Assembly (NCBI GenBank): GCA_030042765.1
Contig: JASHZA010000102.1
Coordinates: forward strand, 1-5,275
Direction: 5' to 3'
Length of the DNA stretch: 5,275 nucleotides
From: Candidatus Binataceae bacterium
GTDB lineage: Bacteria; Desulfobacterota; Binatia; Binatales; Binataceae
A program made the translations under genes and the position numbers. The notes beneath the pieces were generated by a model. The model ran no database searches, was not told where the DNA came from, and saw only the letters and a list, made by a program, of their open reading frames with translations. Position 1 is the stretch's first letter. Each line of letters begins with the position of its first letter. Positions 1-5,275 of the stretch are shown here, one piece after another.

Positions 1-1
1 G

Positions 2-1084
2 TTGCGCGAGAGGTTGGAAACTAATGGCTCGATTTTTCAATCGTCCTCGGATAGCGAGCTGATCATCCATTTGATTGCGAGCGCGCGCTGTTCGGACCTA
101 CCGGGTCGGGTGGCCGAGGCGTTGTCGCAGGTGCGCGGTGCCTATTCACTGGTACTGCTGACCGAGAGCGGGATGATTGCGGCGCGCGATCCTTTTGGAT
201 TTCGTCCGCTGGTGATTGGCCGCCTGAATGACGCGACGATCGTGGCTTCGGAGACCTGCGCGCTCGATTTGGTGCGCGCCGAGTATGTTCGCGAAGTTGA
301 GCCCGGCGAGGTGATTGTAATCGACGATGATGGGATGCGATCGCTCCGTCCCTTTGCGCCAGCGCCGACGCGCCGGTGCATTTTCGGGTATGTCTATTTC
401 GCGCGGCCCGACAGTCTGCTGTACGGCCGCAATGTTTACCAGGTGCGCAAGCAGCAGGGGCGGGCGCTGGCGCGGGAATGTCCGGCGGAGGCCGACCTGG
501 TTGTGCCGGTACCGGATTCGGGTAATGCGGCAGCGCTTGGTTTTGCCGAGGCTTCGGGGCTGCCGTTCGAGATGGCGCTGGTGCGAAGCCACTATATCGG
601 ACGCACGTTCATCGAGCCGCGCCAGTCGATCCGCCATTTCGGGGTCAAAATCAAGTTCAACCCAGTCTCGGGTCTGCTCAAGGGCAAGCGTATCGTTCTG
701 GTCGAGGATTCGTTGGTCCGCGGCACAACGCTCCGCAAGGTCATCCCGATGCTACGGCAGGCGGGCGCGCGCGAGGTCCACATGCGAATCGCAGCGCCGC
801 CAACGACCAATTCCTGCTTCTACGGAATCGATACGCCGACACGCGAGGAACTCCTCGCCTCGCATCAGTCTATCGAGGAGATCCGCAATTACATCACCGC
901 CGATTCGCTTGGCTATCTGAGCTGGGATGGACTCTATGCGTTTGTGGGCGGCAATCGCGACGGCTTCTGTGATGCGTGCTTTACGGGAGTATATCCTGTG
1001 GAAATTCCCAAGGACCACTTGCCACATCAGTTACATTTGTTCGACGCTGCCGACCATCTGAACGGCGCAGCGATCCGGCGCTAA
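2..1084 (+). CDS. purF: Amidophosphoribosyltransferase PurF, 5'-truncated by window edge
   Basis: Catalyses the first committed step of de novo purine synthesis in the cytoplasm: PRPP plus glutamine gives 5-phosphoribosylamine. The 360 visible residues align by eye with Bacillus subtilis PurF from about residue 125 to the end ([35 protein letters not shown]). The PRPP-binding loop is visible at fragment residues 231-243 ([13 protein letters not shown]), with Glu-Asp where Bacillus has Asp-Asp. Four cysteines, C126, C272, C323 and C326 (in CDACFTG), match the positions of the [4Fe-4S] ligands of the Bacillus-type enzyme, so this is probably an iron-sulfur PurF; that is inferred from alignment. 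The N-terminal glutaminase half with the catalytic Cys lies outside the window, so the TTG at position 2 is not the real start. It is convergent with the anti-sigma gene, 66 bp away, with no convincing terminator between them. Confidence 0.97.
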   Translation: MRERLETNGSIFQSSSDSELIIHLIASARCSDLPGRVAEALSQVRGAYSLVLLTESGMIAARDPFGFRPLVIGRLNDATIVASETCALDLVRAEYVREVEPGEVIVIDDDGMRSLRPFAPAPTRRCIFGYVYFARPDSLLYGRNVYQVRKQQGRALARECPAEADLVVPVPDSGNAAALGFAEASGLPFEMALVRSHYIGRTFIEPRQSIRHFGVKIKFNPVSGLLKGKRIVLVEDSLVRGTTLRKVIPMLRQAGAREVHMRIAAPPTTNSCFYGIDTPTREELLASHQSIEEIRNYITADSLGYLSWDGLYAFVGGNRDGFCDACFTGVYPVEIPKDHLPHQLHLFDAADHLNGAAIRR

Positions 1085-1150
1085 GCTCTTATTATAGCGA
1101 ACAGTCGGGAGGCTTCGGTGTTGCGGCTGCGCCCCGACAAGCTTTCGGAC

Positions 1151-2080
1151 CTACTGGTCGTCGCTGGTCGCGAGTGCGTCGGCCATTGCCACGTCGCGGA
1201 TCAACTCGGTGAGCGGTGCACGAGTCAGTGTGATCGAAACGAAATGCCCGGGCGAGGACAAGGTTAAGCAGAAACTGTAACCTTTATATTCGTAAAACGA
1301 ATGCATTCCGATCCAGTACACCGCTCCCACCGGCGCGCTCATCTCGGGATCCTTCAGGCCGATGTCGAGGATGGCGTCGCGGCTGCCGCGGTAGAGTGTG
1401 TAGGTTACCGGCCGGCCGTCAGTTAGACGGTCGAGGCGTCCGCCGCTGACCTGATATCCAGTAGGAGCAAAATTGAAGAGGTCGTCCGGCATGTCAGCTT
1501 CCGAATAGGAACGCCCTATGTCTTCGCGCATCCCAGCGTCCGGTTGACCGCTATCACGACGATCCATCACCCAAGCGAAATCCGTGCCGTTGCGATCGCT
1601 GGGCACATTAGGAACGAAATAGCGGGTGAGTGAATCGTATTTAATGATGGCAAGGTCGAAGACCGGTACCGGATGGAATTGTGTGGCCGGTGCCGGAGTC
1701 CCGGAACGGCCGGAATAAACCGCCAAGAACAAGAGCACAGCCGCGGCGGCGGCAATCGGAGCCCAGACGTGCGTTTGCCGCATCGGCCAGAGAAATCGTC
1801 GGTCCGAATCTTGCCCGCGGGTAGATAGATTCCGGCCGATGAAGTTCGGGTCCGTCATTTCGCCGATCGCCGCTCGAATCCTAAGATGCACTTCGGCGGG
1901 AACTTTCACGATATTCGTATGCTGGCGAACGAGAACCTTGAGCGACCGCTCCTCAGCCAAACGCGTCCGGCAGGCGGTACAGCCTCCGACGTGGCTATCG
2001 GCCAGCCGGCGCTCACGAGAGGCCAGCTCGCCGTCAGCATGTGCAGACAGGAACTTATCGACGTATTCCCTGCAGTCCAT
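1151..2080 (-). CDS. Membrane-anchored zinc-finger (ZAS-type) anti-sigma factor
   Basis: Probable anti-sigma factor that holds the ECF sigma factor encoded just upstream at the membrane until a signal arrives. The N-terminal 45 residues resemble a ZAS domain: Cys3, then His30, Cys34 and Cys37 in an HX3CX2C motif (SHVGGCTACRTRL). One hydrophobic segment at about residues 104-122 (APIAAAAAVLLFLAVY) predicts a single membrane span with the N-terminus in the cytoplasm. The remaining 185 residues would be periplasmic; they hold a single cysteine (C271) and no domain I recognise. The 309-residue length is large for a ZAS protein, so the outer part may be the sensor. The gene follows the sigma gene by 99 bp on the same strand, the usual sigma then anti-sigma order. 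The ATG at 2080 places Cys3 properly; the upstream Shine-Dalgarno is weak. Partnership with the sigma factor is inferred from context; the family call is fairly sure. Confidence 0.85.
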   Translation of the reverse strand: MDCREYVDKFLSAHADGELASRERRLADSHVGGCTACRTRLAEERSLKVLVRQHTNIVKVPAEVHLRIRAAIGEMTDPNFIGRNLSTRGQDSDRRFLWPMRQTHVWAPIAAAAAVLLFLAVYSGRSGTPAPATQFHPVPVFDLAIIKYDSLTRYFVPNVPSDRNGTDFAWVMDRRDSGQPDAGMREDIGRSYSEADMPDDLFNFAPTGYQVSGGRLDRLTDGRPVTYTLYRGSRDAILDIGLKDPEMSAPVGAVYWIGMHSFYEYKGYSFCLTLSSPGHFVSITLTRAPLTELIRDVAMADALATSDDQ

Positions 2081-2179
2081 TTCGGTCGCCCACTAAAACA
2101 AACATCACTTTCGTCACACCGACTGACGAGGCAGCGGCCGGCCATCAATTGATTGCAGTATGTTGACTAATTGGCGCTG

Positions 2180-2758
2180 TCAAGAGCCTGTTTTGCCGCG
2201 CGAAACTGCGGCCTTCAGCATGGCTTTGCGGATCATGGCGCGCGCGCGCGACACGCGAGATTTCACCGTGCCTAGCGGAATCTCGAGCACGTCAGCAATT
2301 TCCTGATAGTTCAGTTCCTGCACGTCAACCAGAATCAGCACTTCCCGAAACTCGGAAGGTAGCGAGTTCAGAACCACTTCGAACCGCCGCGCGGCCATGC
2401 GTGTGGCGATTAACTCTTCCGGATTGCGCAACGGCGGGTCGTCGACCAGGCTGCGAGTTTCCGCCTGATGATCAAACTGCTCTACAGTCGCGGCCAACTG
2501 TTCGCGCGTATGGCGGCGGCAGTTATTGCGAAAATTGTTATAGAGAATGGTAAGCAGCCAGGCCCGGCAGTTTGTGCCAATCTTGAACTGGTCGAAAAAT
2601 CTGTAAGCTCGCAAAATGGTGTCTTGGAGCAGGTCCTTCGCGTCGTCGGAATTGTGAGTTAACCGCAGGGCCGCGGTGTAAACCGCGTCCAAATGCGGCA
2701 AGGCGACTTGTTCGAACAAGTGTCGCTTCTCCCCGGAACTGAAGCGTCTTGCACCCAT
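2180..2758 (-). CDS. ECF-family RNA polymerase sigma factor
   Basis: Alternative sigma factor of the extracytoplasmic function type that directs RNA polymerase to stress-specific promoters. With the ATG at 2758 it has 192 residues, normal for the family. Region 2 covers about residues 22-84 (LPHLDAVYTAALRLTHN, then DDAKDLLQDTILRAYRFFDQF and CRAWLLTILYNNFRN). Region 4 covers about 122-175 with the helix-turn-helix LNYQEIADVLEIPLGTVKSR. Regions 2.1 to 2.4 look like the SigR/RpoE-like groups that pair with zinc-binding anti-sigma factors, which fits the gene downstream. The frame stays open to 2887, but those extra 43 residues do not look like an ECF N-terminus. No good Shine-Dalgarno precedes the ATG at 2758. 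A TTG at 2719 has GGGGAG nine bases upstream and would give 179 residues beginning LFEQVALPHLD, so the start is uncertain. It is divergent from the bufferin gene. Confidence 0.92.
   Translation of the reverse strand: MGARRFSSGEKRHLFEQVALPHLDAVYTAALRLTHNSDDAKDLLQDTILRAYRFFDQFKIGTNCRAWLLTILYNNFRNNCRRHTREQLAATVEQFDHQAETRSLVDDPPLRNPEELIATRMAARRFEVVLNSLPSEFREVLILVDVQELNYQEIADVLEIPLGTVKSRVSRARAMIRKAMLKAAVSRGKTGS
2706..2721. repeat. Perfect 16-bp palindrome at the 5' end of the sigma gene
   Basis: ACTTGTTCGAACAAGT reads identically on both strands. It covers codons 13 to 18 of the sigma gene if the ATG at 2758 is used, or straddles the start codon if the TTG at 2719 is used. On the sigma transcript a GGGGAG motif (2734-2729) lies just upstream. 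It could be an operator or an mRNA hairpin controlling initiation. A perfect 16-mer palindrome is expected by chance in roughly one in ten windows of this size, so function is unproven. Confidence 0.4.
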
Positions 2759-2910
2759 ATGTTGCAACCGCGAACATAGCACCTGTTTGGAGATAAGTCC
2801 TAACGCGAAGAGATGGCGGTGTGGGTAAAACTTGCCCGGTGTACAGGCAGAGCGAGAGAGTTGTGCCGGACTTTGAGGCGGTCGCAAAAATGCTGGGTCG
2901 GCTTTTGCCC

Positions 2911-2936
2911 TGGTAAACGCTTTTCAAGTGTAAACT
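2911..2936 (+). promoter_or_regulatory. Direct repeat of GTAAAC upstream of bufferin gene
   Basis: GTAAAC occurs at 2913-2918 and again at 2930-2935, in the contexts TGGTAAACG and AGTGTAAACT, 17 bp apart start to start. The pair lies about 50-75 bp before the bufferin ATG, where a promoter or activator site would be expected. GTAAAC-like sequences resemble some ECF -35 elements, but I see no matching -10 at a fixed spacing, so it may instead be a tandem regulator site or chance. Confidence 0.25.
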
Positions 2937-2940
2937 GCCC

Positions 2941-2967
2941 CGTATCCTGATAGAGGAAGCTGTTCCC
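2941..2967 (-). promoter_or_regulatory. Candidate ECF-type promoter reading toward the sigma gene
   Basis: On the minus strand GGGAAC (2967-2962) is followed after 17 bases by TACG (2944-2941). GGGAAC or GGAAC is the typical -35 of many ECF sigma factors, and the spacing is right, but the -10 match is weak. If real, it would let the sigma factor drive its own operon with a leader of about 175 nt. The -35 would overlap the bufferin leader just upstream of its ribosome binding site. Confidence 0.22.
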
Positions 2968-2970
2968 GAA

Positions 2971-2980
2971 GGGAGAGGAA
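2971..2980 (+). promoter_or_regulatory. Strong ribosome binding site of the bufferin gene
   Basis: GGGAGAGGAA lies just before the ATG at 2985, leaving four bases between the end of the motif and the start codon. It is the strongest Shine-Dalgarno seen in the window and fixes the start of the small gene, suggesting high expression. Confidence 0.7.
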
Positions 2981-2984
2981 TGTC

Positions 2985-3275
2985 ATGGATAAACGCAGAG
3001 TCGTTGGAGCGATGCTCGCAGTCACGGTCGGAATAATGTTTCTGGCCCAGCCCATCTTCGCCGACGATACGGCCAAGCCTCAGGGAGCGGACCAGGCTGG
3101 CGTGAAATGCATCGGTGGCAACAGCTGCAAGGGCCAGAGTTCTTGCATGACCGCGAGCAACAGTTGCAAAGGCCAGAACGCCTGCAAGGGCAAGGGTTGG
3201 GTTACTGCCGCAAGCGCGCAGGAATGCACCCAAAAGGGTGGCCACGCCGAGAAGAGCAGTTCACCGGCAGGTTGA
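2985..3275 (+). CDS. BufA2-like periplasmic bufferin-type metallophore precursor
   Basis: A 96-residue exported cysteine-rich peptide. Residues 1-26 form a clear signal peptide: basic MDKRR, a hydrophobic core (VVGAMLAVTVGIMFLAQ) and a likely cleavage after PIFA before DD. The mature part carries six cysteines, C42, C48, C54, C61, C67 and C81, in the pattern KCxGxNSCKGQSxC, NSCKGQNACKGKGWV and a final ECTQKGG. I recognise this from BufA2-family bufferins, RiPP precursors whose cysteines are modified by a DUF692 multinuclear iron oxidase (MNIO/BufB) with a BufC partner, and which buffer copper in the periplasm. That role comes from family knowledge. No BufB or BufC gene lies nearby, so modification would depend on genes elsewhere, or the peptide may bind metal through unmodified thiols. 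It is divergent from the ECF sigma gene, a plausible regulator. The ATG is supported by the ribosome binding site and signal peptide. Confidence 0.85.
   Translation: MDKRRVVGAMLAVTVGIMFLAQPIFADDTAKPQGADQAGVKCIGGNSCKGQSSCMTASNSCKGQNACKGKGWVTAASAQECTQKGGHAEKSSSPAG
3120..3178 (+). repeat. Two tandem 13-codon units in the bufferin core
   Basis: The 20-nt stretches at 3120-3139 and 3159-3178 differ at only three positions and start 39 bases apart. They encode NSCKGQ followed by a second cysteine, so that C48/C61 and C54/C67 each lie 13 residues apart. This points to growth of the peptide by internal duplication of a cysteine-pair unit. Confidence 0.7.
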
Positions 3276-3342
3276 AGGCCCGACGGAGATTTGGAAGTGA
3301 ACCGCCGCGAATTCCCCGCATGCAGAAGAAAGCGATGCTGGC

Positions 3343-4224
3343 TCAGCGACGGCCTCGTGACGGCCGTGGGACCGTGGCCCGCGCCATCGCCGGGTGCAGC
3401 ATCGTGAGCAACTGGCCGAGCGTGTAGCGCAGTTTATGCCGAGGCACGATCGCGTCGAGCATGCCGTGCGCGAGCAGAAATTCCGCCGTTTGGAAATCCT
3501 CGGGTAATTGTTGGCTGGTCGTCTGTTCGATTACGCGTCGTCCGGCGAAACCGATCACCGCACCAGGCTCGGCGAGATTCAGATCGCCCAAGCTCGCGAA
3601 AGACGCGGCAACGCCGCCGGTGGTTGGATCGCACAGCACCGACAGATAGGGGATGTGCGCGTCGCGGAGGCGGGCGACTGCGGCTGACACCTTCGCCATC
3701 TGCATCAGAGAGAGCACCCCCTCCTGCATCCTCGCACCGCCGGACGCGCAGAAGACGACCACCGGCAACGGGCGCCTCAAAGCATGGTCCATCAGGCGTG
3801 CTATCTTTTCGCCGACAACCACGCCCATGCTGCCGCCCATGAAGTTGAAATCCATGACAGCCACCGCCGCAGCGCGTCGCTCAATTTTACCCGTGCCGGT
3901 TACCACGGCGTCGTTGCGGCGTGAGGCTTGCCGAGCCGATTCTATCCGCTGGGGATAAGGGCGCGTGTCGACGAACCCAAGCGGATCTCCTACGGCCAAA
4001 TCAGCGAAAAGCTCACGCCAGGTTCCGCGGTCGATGGTAATCGCAAGCCTCTGTTCGACGGTCAGCCGCAGGTGATGTTCGCACTTGGGACAGACGTTTA
4101 AGTTGCGTTCGACCTCTTTGCGAAAGGAGATCTCCTTACAACCCGGGCACTTCAGCCAGATATCGTCAGCCGAGGAATTGACTGCCGGCGGGGCCGGGAC
4201 GCTAGCCTGTTTTTGAACCGCCAT
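3343..4224 (-). CDS. accD: Acetyl-CoA carboxylase carboxyltransferase subunit beta
   Basis: AccD pairs with AccA to transfer the carboxyl group from biotin carrier protein to acetyl-CoA, making malonyl-CoA for fatty acid synthesis in the cytoplasm. The protein has 293 residues, close to the usual length. An N-terminal zinc ribbon is complete: C26, C29, C45 and C48 (CX2CX15CX2C, within LKCPGCKE and VCPKCEHH). The crotonase-fold carboxyltransferase core follows, with DFNFMGGSMGVVVGEK (125-140), FCASGGARMQEG (158-169), DPTTGGVAASFASLGD (199-214) and GFAGRRVIEQT (225-235). The ATG at 4224 is chosen because MAVQKQ leads straight to the zinc ribbon and GGAG lies seven bases upstream; the frame is open 37 codons further, but that part lies inside trpA. 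It is four bases downstream of the trpA stop, as in the common trpB-trpA-accD order. The usual downstream folC is absent. It is convergent with the bufferin gene, 67 bp away. Confidence 0.97.
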   Translation of the reverse strand: MAVQKQASVPAPPAVNSSADDIWLKCPGCKEISFRKEVERNLNVCPKCEHHLRLTVEQRLAITIDRGTWRELFADLAVGDPLGFVDTRPYPQRIESARQASRRNDAVVTGTGKIERRAAAVAVMDFNFMGGSMGVVVGEKIARLMDHALRRPLPVVVFCASGGARMQEGVLSLMQMAKVSAAVARLRDAHIPYLSVLCDPTTGGVAASFASLGDLNLAEPGAVIGFAGRRVIEQTTSQQLPEDFQTAEFLLAHGMLDAIVPRHKLRYTLGQLLTMLHPAMARATVPRPSRGRR

Positions 4225-4228
4225 CGAA

Positions 4229-5080
4229 CTACTCCGCCGCTGCGATGGCATTGCCAGCGCTGGCCTTGCGCATAGCCGCCTTGAGTGAACCGACGAATTC
4301 GCCGACGACCGAGACCAGCCGCACGGAGCCCGCATTGTTTTCGATCAGTTGCGAGATGGCGCTGCCTACGACGACCGCGTCGGCAAAGCTGGCGACGTGT
4401 CGGGCCTGGGCGGGGGTCGAAATCCCGAAGCCGACTCCGATCGGCAGGCTCGTAACGCTGCGGAGGTCGCGCACATTGGTCTCGAGGTCCGCAGCCATCT
4501 GAGCGCGCGCGCCGGTCACGCCGGTGACCGACACATAGTACAGGAATCCGCTGGCCGAGTGAGCGATGACTCGGCTTCGCGCGATCGGGGTGGTCGGCGC
4601 GAGCAGGTAAATTATGTCGACGCCCGACGCGCGGGCGGGTTTCGCCAGTTCCTCCGCCTCTTCGGGGGGTAGATCGACGACGAGCAGGCCGTCGATTCCA
4701 GCGCGTGCGGCGTCGGCGCACAGCCGCGTGCATCCGTAGTGCAGAATCGGGTTGAAGTAGCCGAAGAGAATCAAGGGTATCTGCGTAATCTTGCGCAAGT
4801 CGGCAACCATCGAGAGGATCGCCGGCAACGTTGCGCCCGCGGCGAGTCCCCGTGCGGAGGCACGCTGGTTTGCGGGCCCATCCGCCATCGGATCGGAAAA
4901 CGGCACTCCCAGTTCGATCAGATCCGCGCCGCGCGCCTCGAGCTCGATCACAAGCTGGCGCGTAGTCTCGAGATCGGGGTCGCCTGCAACGATGTACGGG
5001 ATCAGAGCGCTATCCCCGCGCTCCCGCCGTTCGTTGAATCTCTTCTCAATTCGGCTGCTGCTACGGCTTTGCTGTTGCAT
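4229..5080 (-). CDS. trpA: Tryptophan synthase alpha subunit
   Basis: TrpA cleaves indole-3-glycerol phosphate to indole and glyceraldehyde 3-phosphate and passes the indole to TrpB in the cytoplasmic complex. The protein has 283 residues. Numbering from the ATG, the catalytic acids are E56 in LIELGVPFSDP (E. coli Glu49) and D67 in MADGP (Asp60). YYVSVTGVTGAR (181-192) gives the tyrosine loop, and the phosphate site is visible in GVGFGIS (215-221) and VVVGSAI (236-242). The usual GPTIQ is GPANQ here, a mild oddity. The ATG at 5080 shares its A with the trpB stop (TGATG), which suggests translational coupling. A GTG immediately upstream at 5083 is an alternative: GGAG at 5094-5091 is seven bases from the GTG and ten from the ATG. 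The stop is followed after four bases by accD. Confidence 0.97.
   Translation of the reverse strand: MQQQSRSSSRIEKRFNERRERGDSALIPYIVAGDPDLETTRQLVIELEARGADLIELGVPFSDPMADGPANQRASARGLAAGATLPAILSMVADLRKITQIPLILFGYFNPILHYGCTRLCADAARAGIDGLLVVDLPPEEAEELAKPARASGVDIIYLLAPTTPIARSRVIAHSASGFLYYVSVTGVTGARAQMAADLETNVRDLRSVTSLPIGVGFGISTPAQARHVASFADAVVVGSAISQLIENNAGSVRLVSVVGEFVGSLKAAMRKASAGNAIAAAE
4232..4235 (-). promoter_or_regulatory. accD ribosome binding site at the end of trpA
   Basis: GGAG on the minus strand overlaps the last trpA codons and stands seven bases from the accD ATG at 4224. It decides the accD start and implies that accD is translated from the trp transcript. Confidence 0.6.
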
Positions 5081-5275
5081 CACAGGCTCACTCCGAGCGC
5101 GCGGGCGACGGTTTGCATATCTTTGTCTCCGCGGCCGGAAAGGTTGACGATCATGATCTGATCGCGGGAGAGCGTAGAGGCAAGCTTTACGGCGTGAGCG
5201 ATCGCATGGGCGCTCTCGAGCGCTGGTATGATTCCCTCCGCCTCGGAGAGCAGCTTGAGCCCGTCGAGCGCCTCG
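5080..5275 (-). CDS. trpB: Tryptophan synthase beta subunit, C-terminal 64 residues
   Basis: Read on the minus strand from the window edge, 64 codons precede a TGA at 5082-5080. The peptide runs from EALDGLKLL to RALGVSL and matches the TrpB C-terminus. EGIIPALES contains the equivalent of E. coli Glu350, near the PLP ring, and NLSGRGDKD contains the equivalent of Ser377, which bonds the PLP pyridine nitrogen. TrpB condenses indole with serine to form tryptophan. The N-terminal part with the PLP-binding lysine is outside the window. Its stop overlaps the trpA start by one base, so the two are co-translated in one operon. Confidence 0.96.
   Translation of the reverse strand, partial: EALDGLKLLSEAEGIIPALESAHAIAHAVKLASTLSRDQIMIVNLSGRGDKDMQTVARALGVSL

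Larger units (their letters stand above)
2759..2984. promoter_or_regulatory. Divergent intergenic region between sigma factor and bufferin genes
   Basis: About 226 bp separate the two divergent start codons (2758 on minus, 2985 on plus). No coding feature is convincing here; the upstream extension of the sigma frame to 2887 lacks family resemblance. The promoters for both the sigma/anti-sigma pair and the bufferin gene should lie here. Visible motifs are two GTAAAC copies, a GTTCCC (GGGAAC on minus) and a strong ribosome binding site next to the bufferin, each listed separately. Confidence 0.7.

Noticed and set aside
1104..1138. Inverted repeat GTCGGG and CCCGAC between purF and the anti-sigma gene, a possible terminator
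   Set aside because: The stem is only six bases around a 23-base loop, with no T-run on either strand.
2136..2153. Adjacent palindromes GGCCGGCC and ATCAATTGAT between the sigma and anti-sigma genes
   Set aside because: They are short, common in form, and not associated with any promoter or start; probably chance.
2238..2250. Alternating GC run of 13 bases, possible Z-DNA
   Set aside because: It is explained by Ser-Arg-Ala-Arg-Ala codons after the sigma factor helix-turn-helix.
2759..2887. N-terminal extension of the sigma factor frame by 43 residues
   Set aside because: It has no resemblance to ECF N-termini and lies in the divergent control region; the family-typical sequence begins after the ATG at 2758.
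2538..3245. Long minus-strand open frame across the sigma and bufferin genes
   Set aside because: It is antisense to the bufferin gene, which has a signal peptide and clear family motifs, and overlaps the sigma gene in another frame; its own translation matches nothing known.
3349..3367. ACGGCC and GGCCGT hairpin at the 3' end of accD
   Set aside because: It lies inside the coding region, and no T-tract follows closely, so it is not a convincing terminator.
3107..3427. Plus-strand 106-residue open frame overlapping the bufferin gene in another frame
   Set aside because: It lacks a ribosome site and is a frame shadow of the cysteine-rich gene.
4152..4733. Minus-strand 193-residue open frame within trpA and accD
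   Set aside because: It is arginine-rich, low in hydrophobic structure and out of frame with two well-supported enzymes; a GC-rich shadow.
4739..5161. Plus-strand 140-residue open frame opposite trpA and trpB
   Set aside because: It is antisense to conserved enzyme sequence and has no recognisable domain.

Overview
The window looks like a chromosomal segment of a moderately GC-rich, Gram-negative-type bacterium. It combines core biosynthetic genes (purF, trpB, trpA, accD) with a small envelope-stress or metal-response island: an ECF sigma factor, a membrane-anchored zinc-finger anti-sigma factor and an exported cysteine-rich peptide. The trpB-trpA-accD order and the nearness of accD to purF recall proteobacteria-like genomes, where accD-folC-cvpA-purF runs occur. 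Taxonomy cannot be fixed from this sequence; a deep-branching proteobacterial relative (Desulfobacterota or Binatota-like) is only a guess.

Layout. Plus strand 2-1084: the C-terminal three quarters of PurF, cut by the left window edge. Minus strand 2758 to 1151: ECF sigma factor followed 99 bp later by its probable anti-sigma factor, convergent with purF. Positions 2759-2984: a divergent control region of about 226 bp. Plus strand 2985-3275: a 96-residue secreted peptide with six cysteines in a repeated NSCKGQ pattern, recognised as a BufA2-type bufferin (copper/metal-buffering RiPP precursor). Minus strand 5275 to 3343: the end of trpB, then trpA and accD, packed tightly with a stop/start overlap and a 4-nt gap.

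How they work together. TrpB and TrpA form tryptophan synthase. AccD is the carboxyltransferase beta subunit of acetyl-CoA carboxylase and shares the transcript. PurF starts purine synthesis. The sigma/anti-sigma pair and the divergent bufferin plausibly form one regulon in which an envelope or metal signal frees the sigma factor and induces the exported peptide; this is inferred from gene position. No MNIO (DUF692/BufB) or BufC partner gene is present here, so the bufferin is an orphan within this window. That, together with its adjacent ECF control pair, is the most interesting feature of the region.
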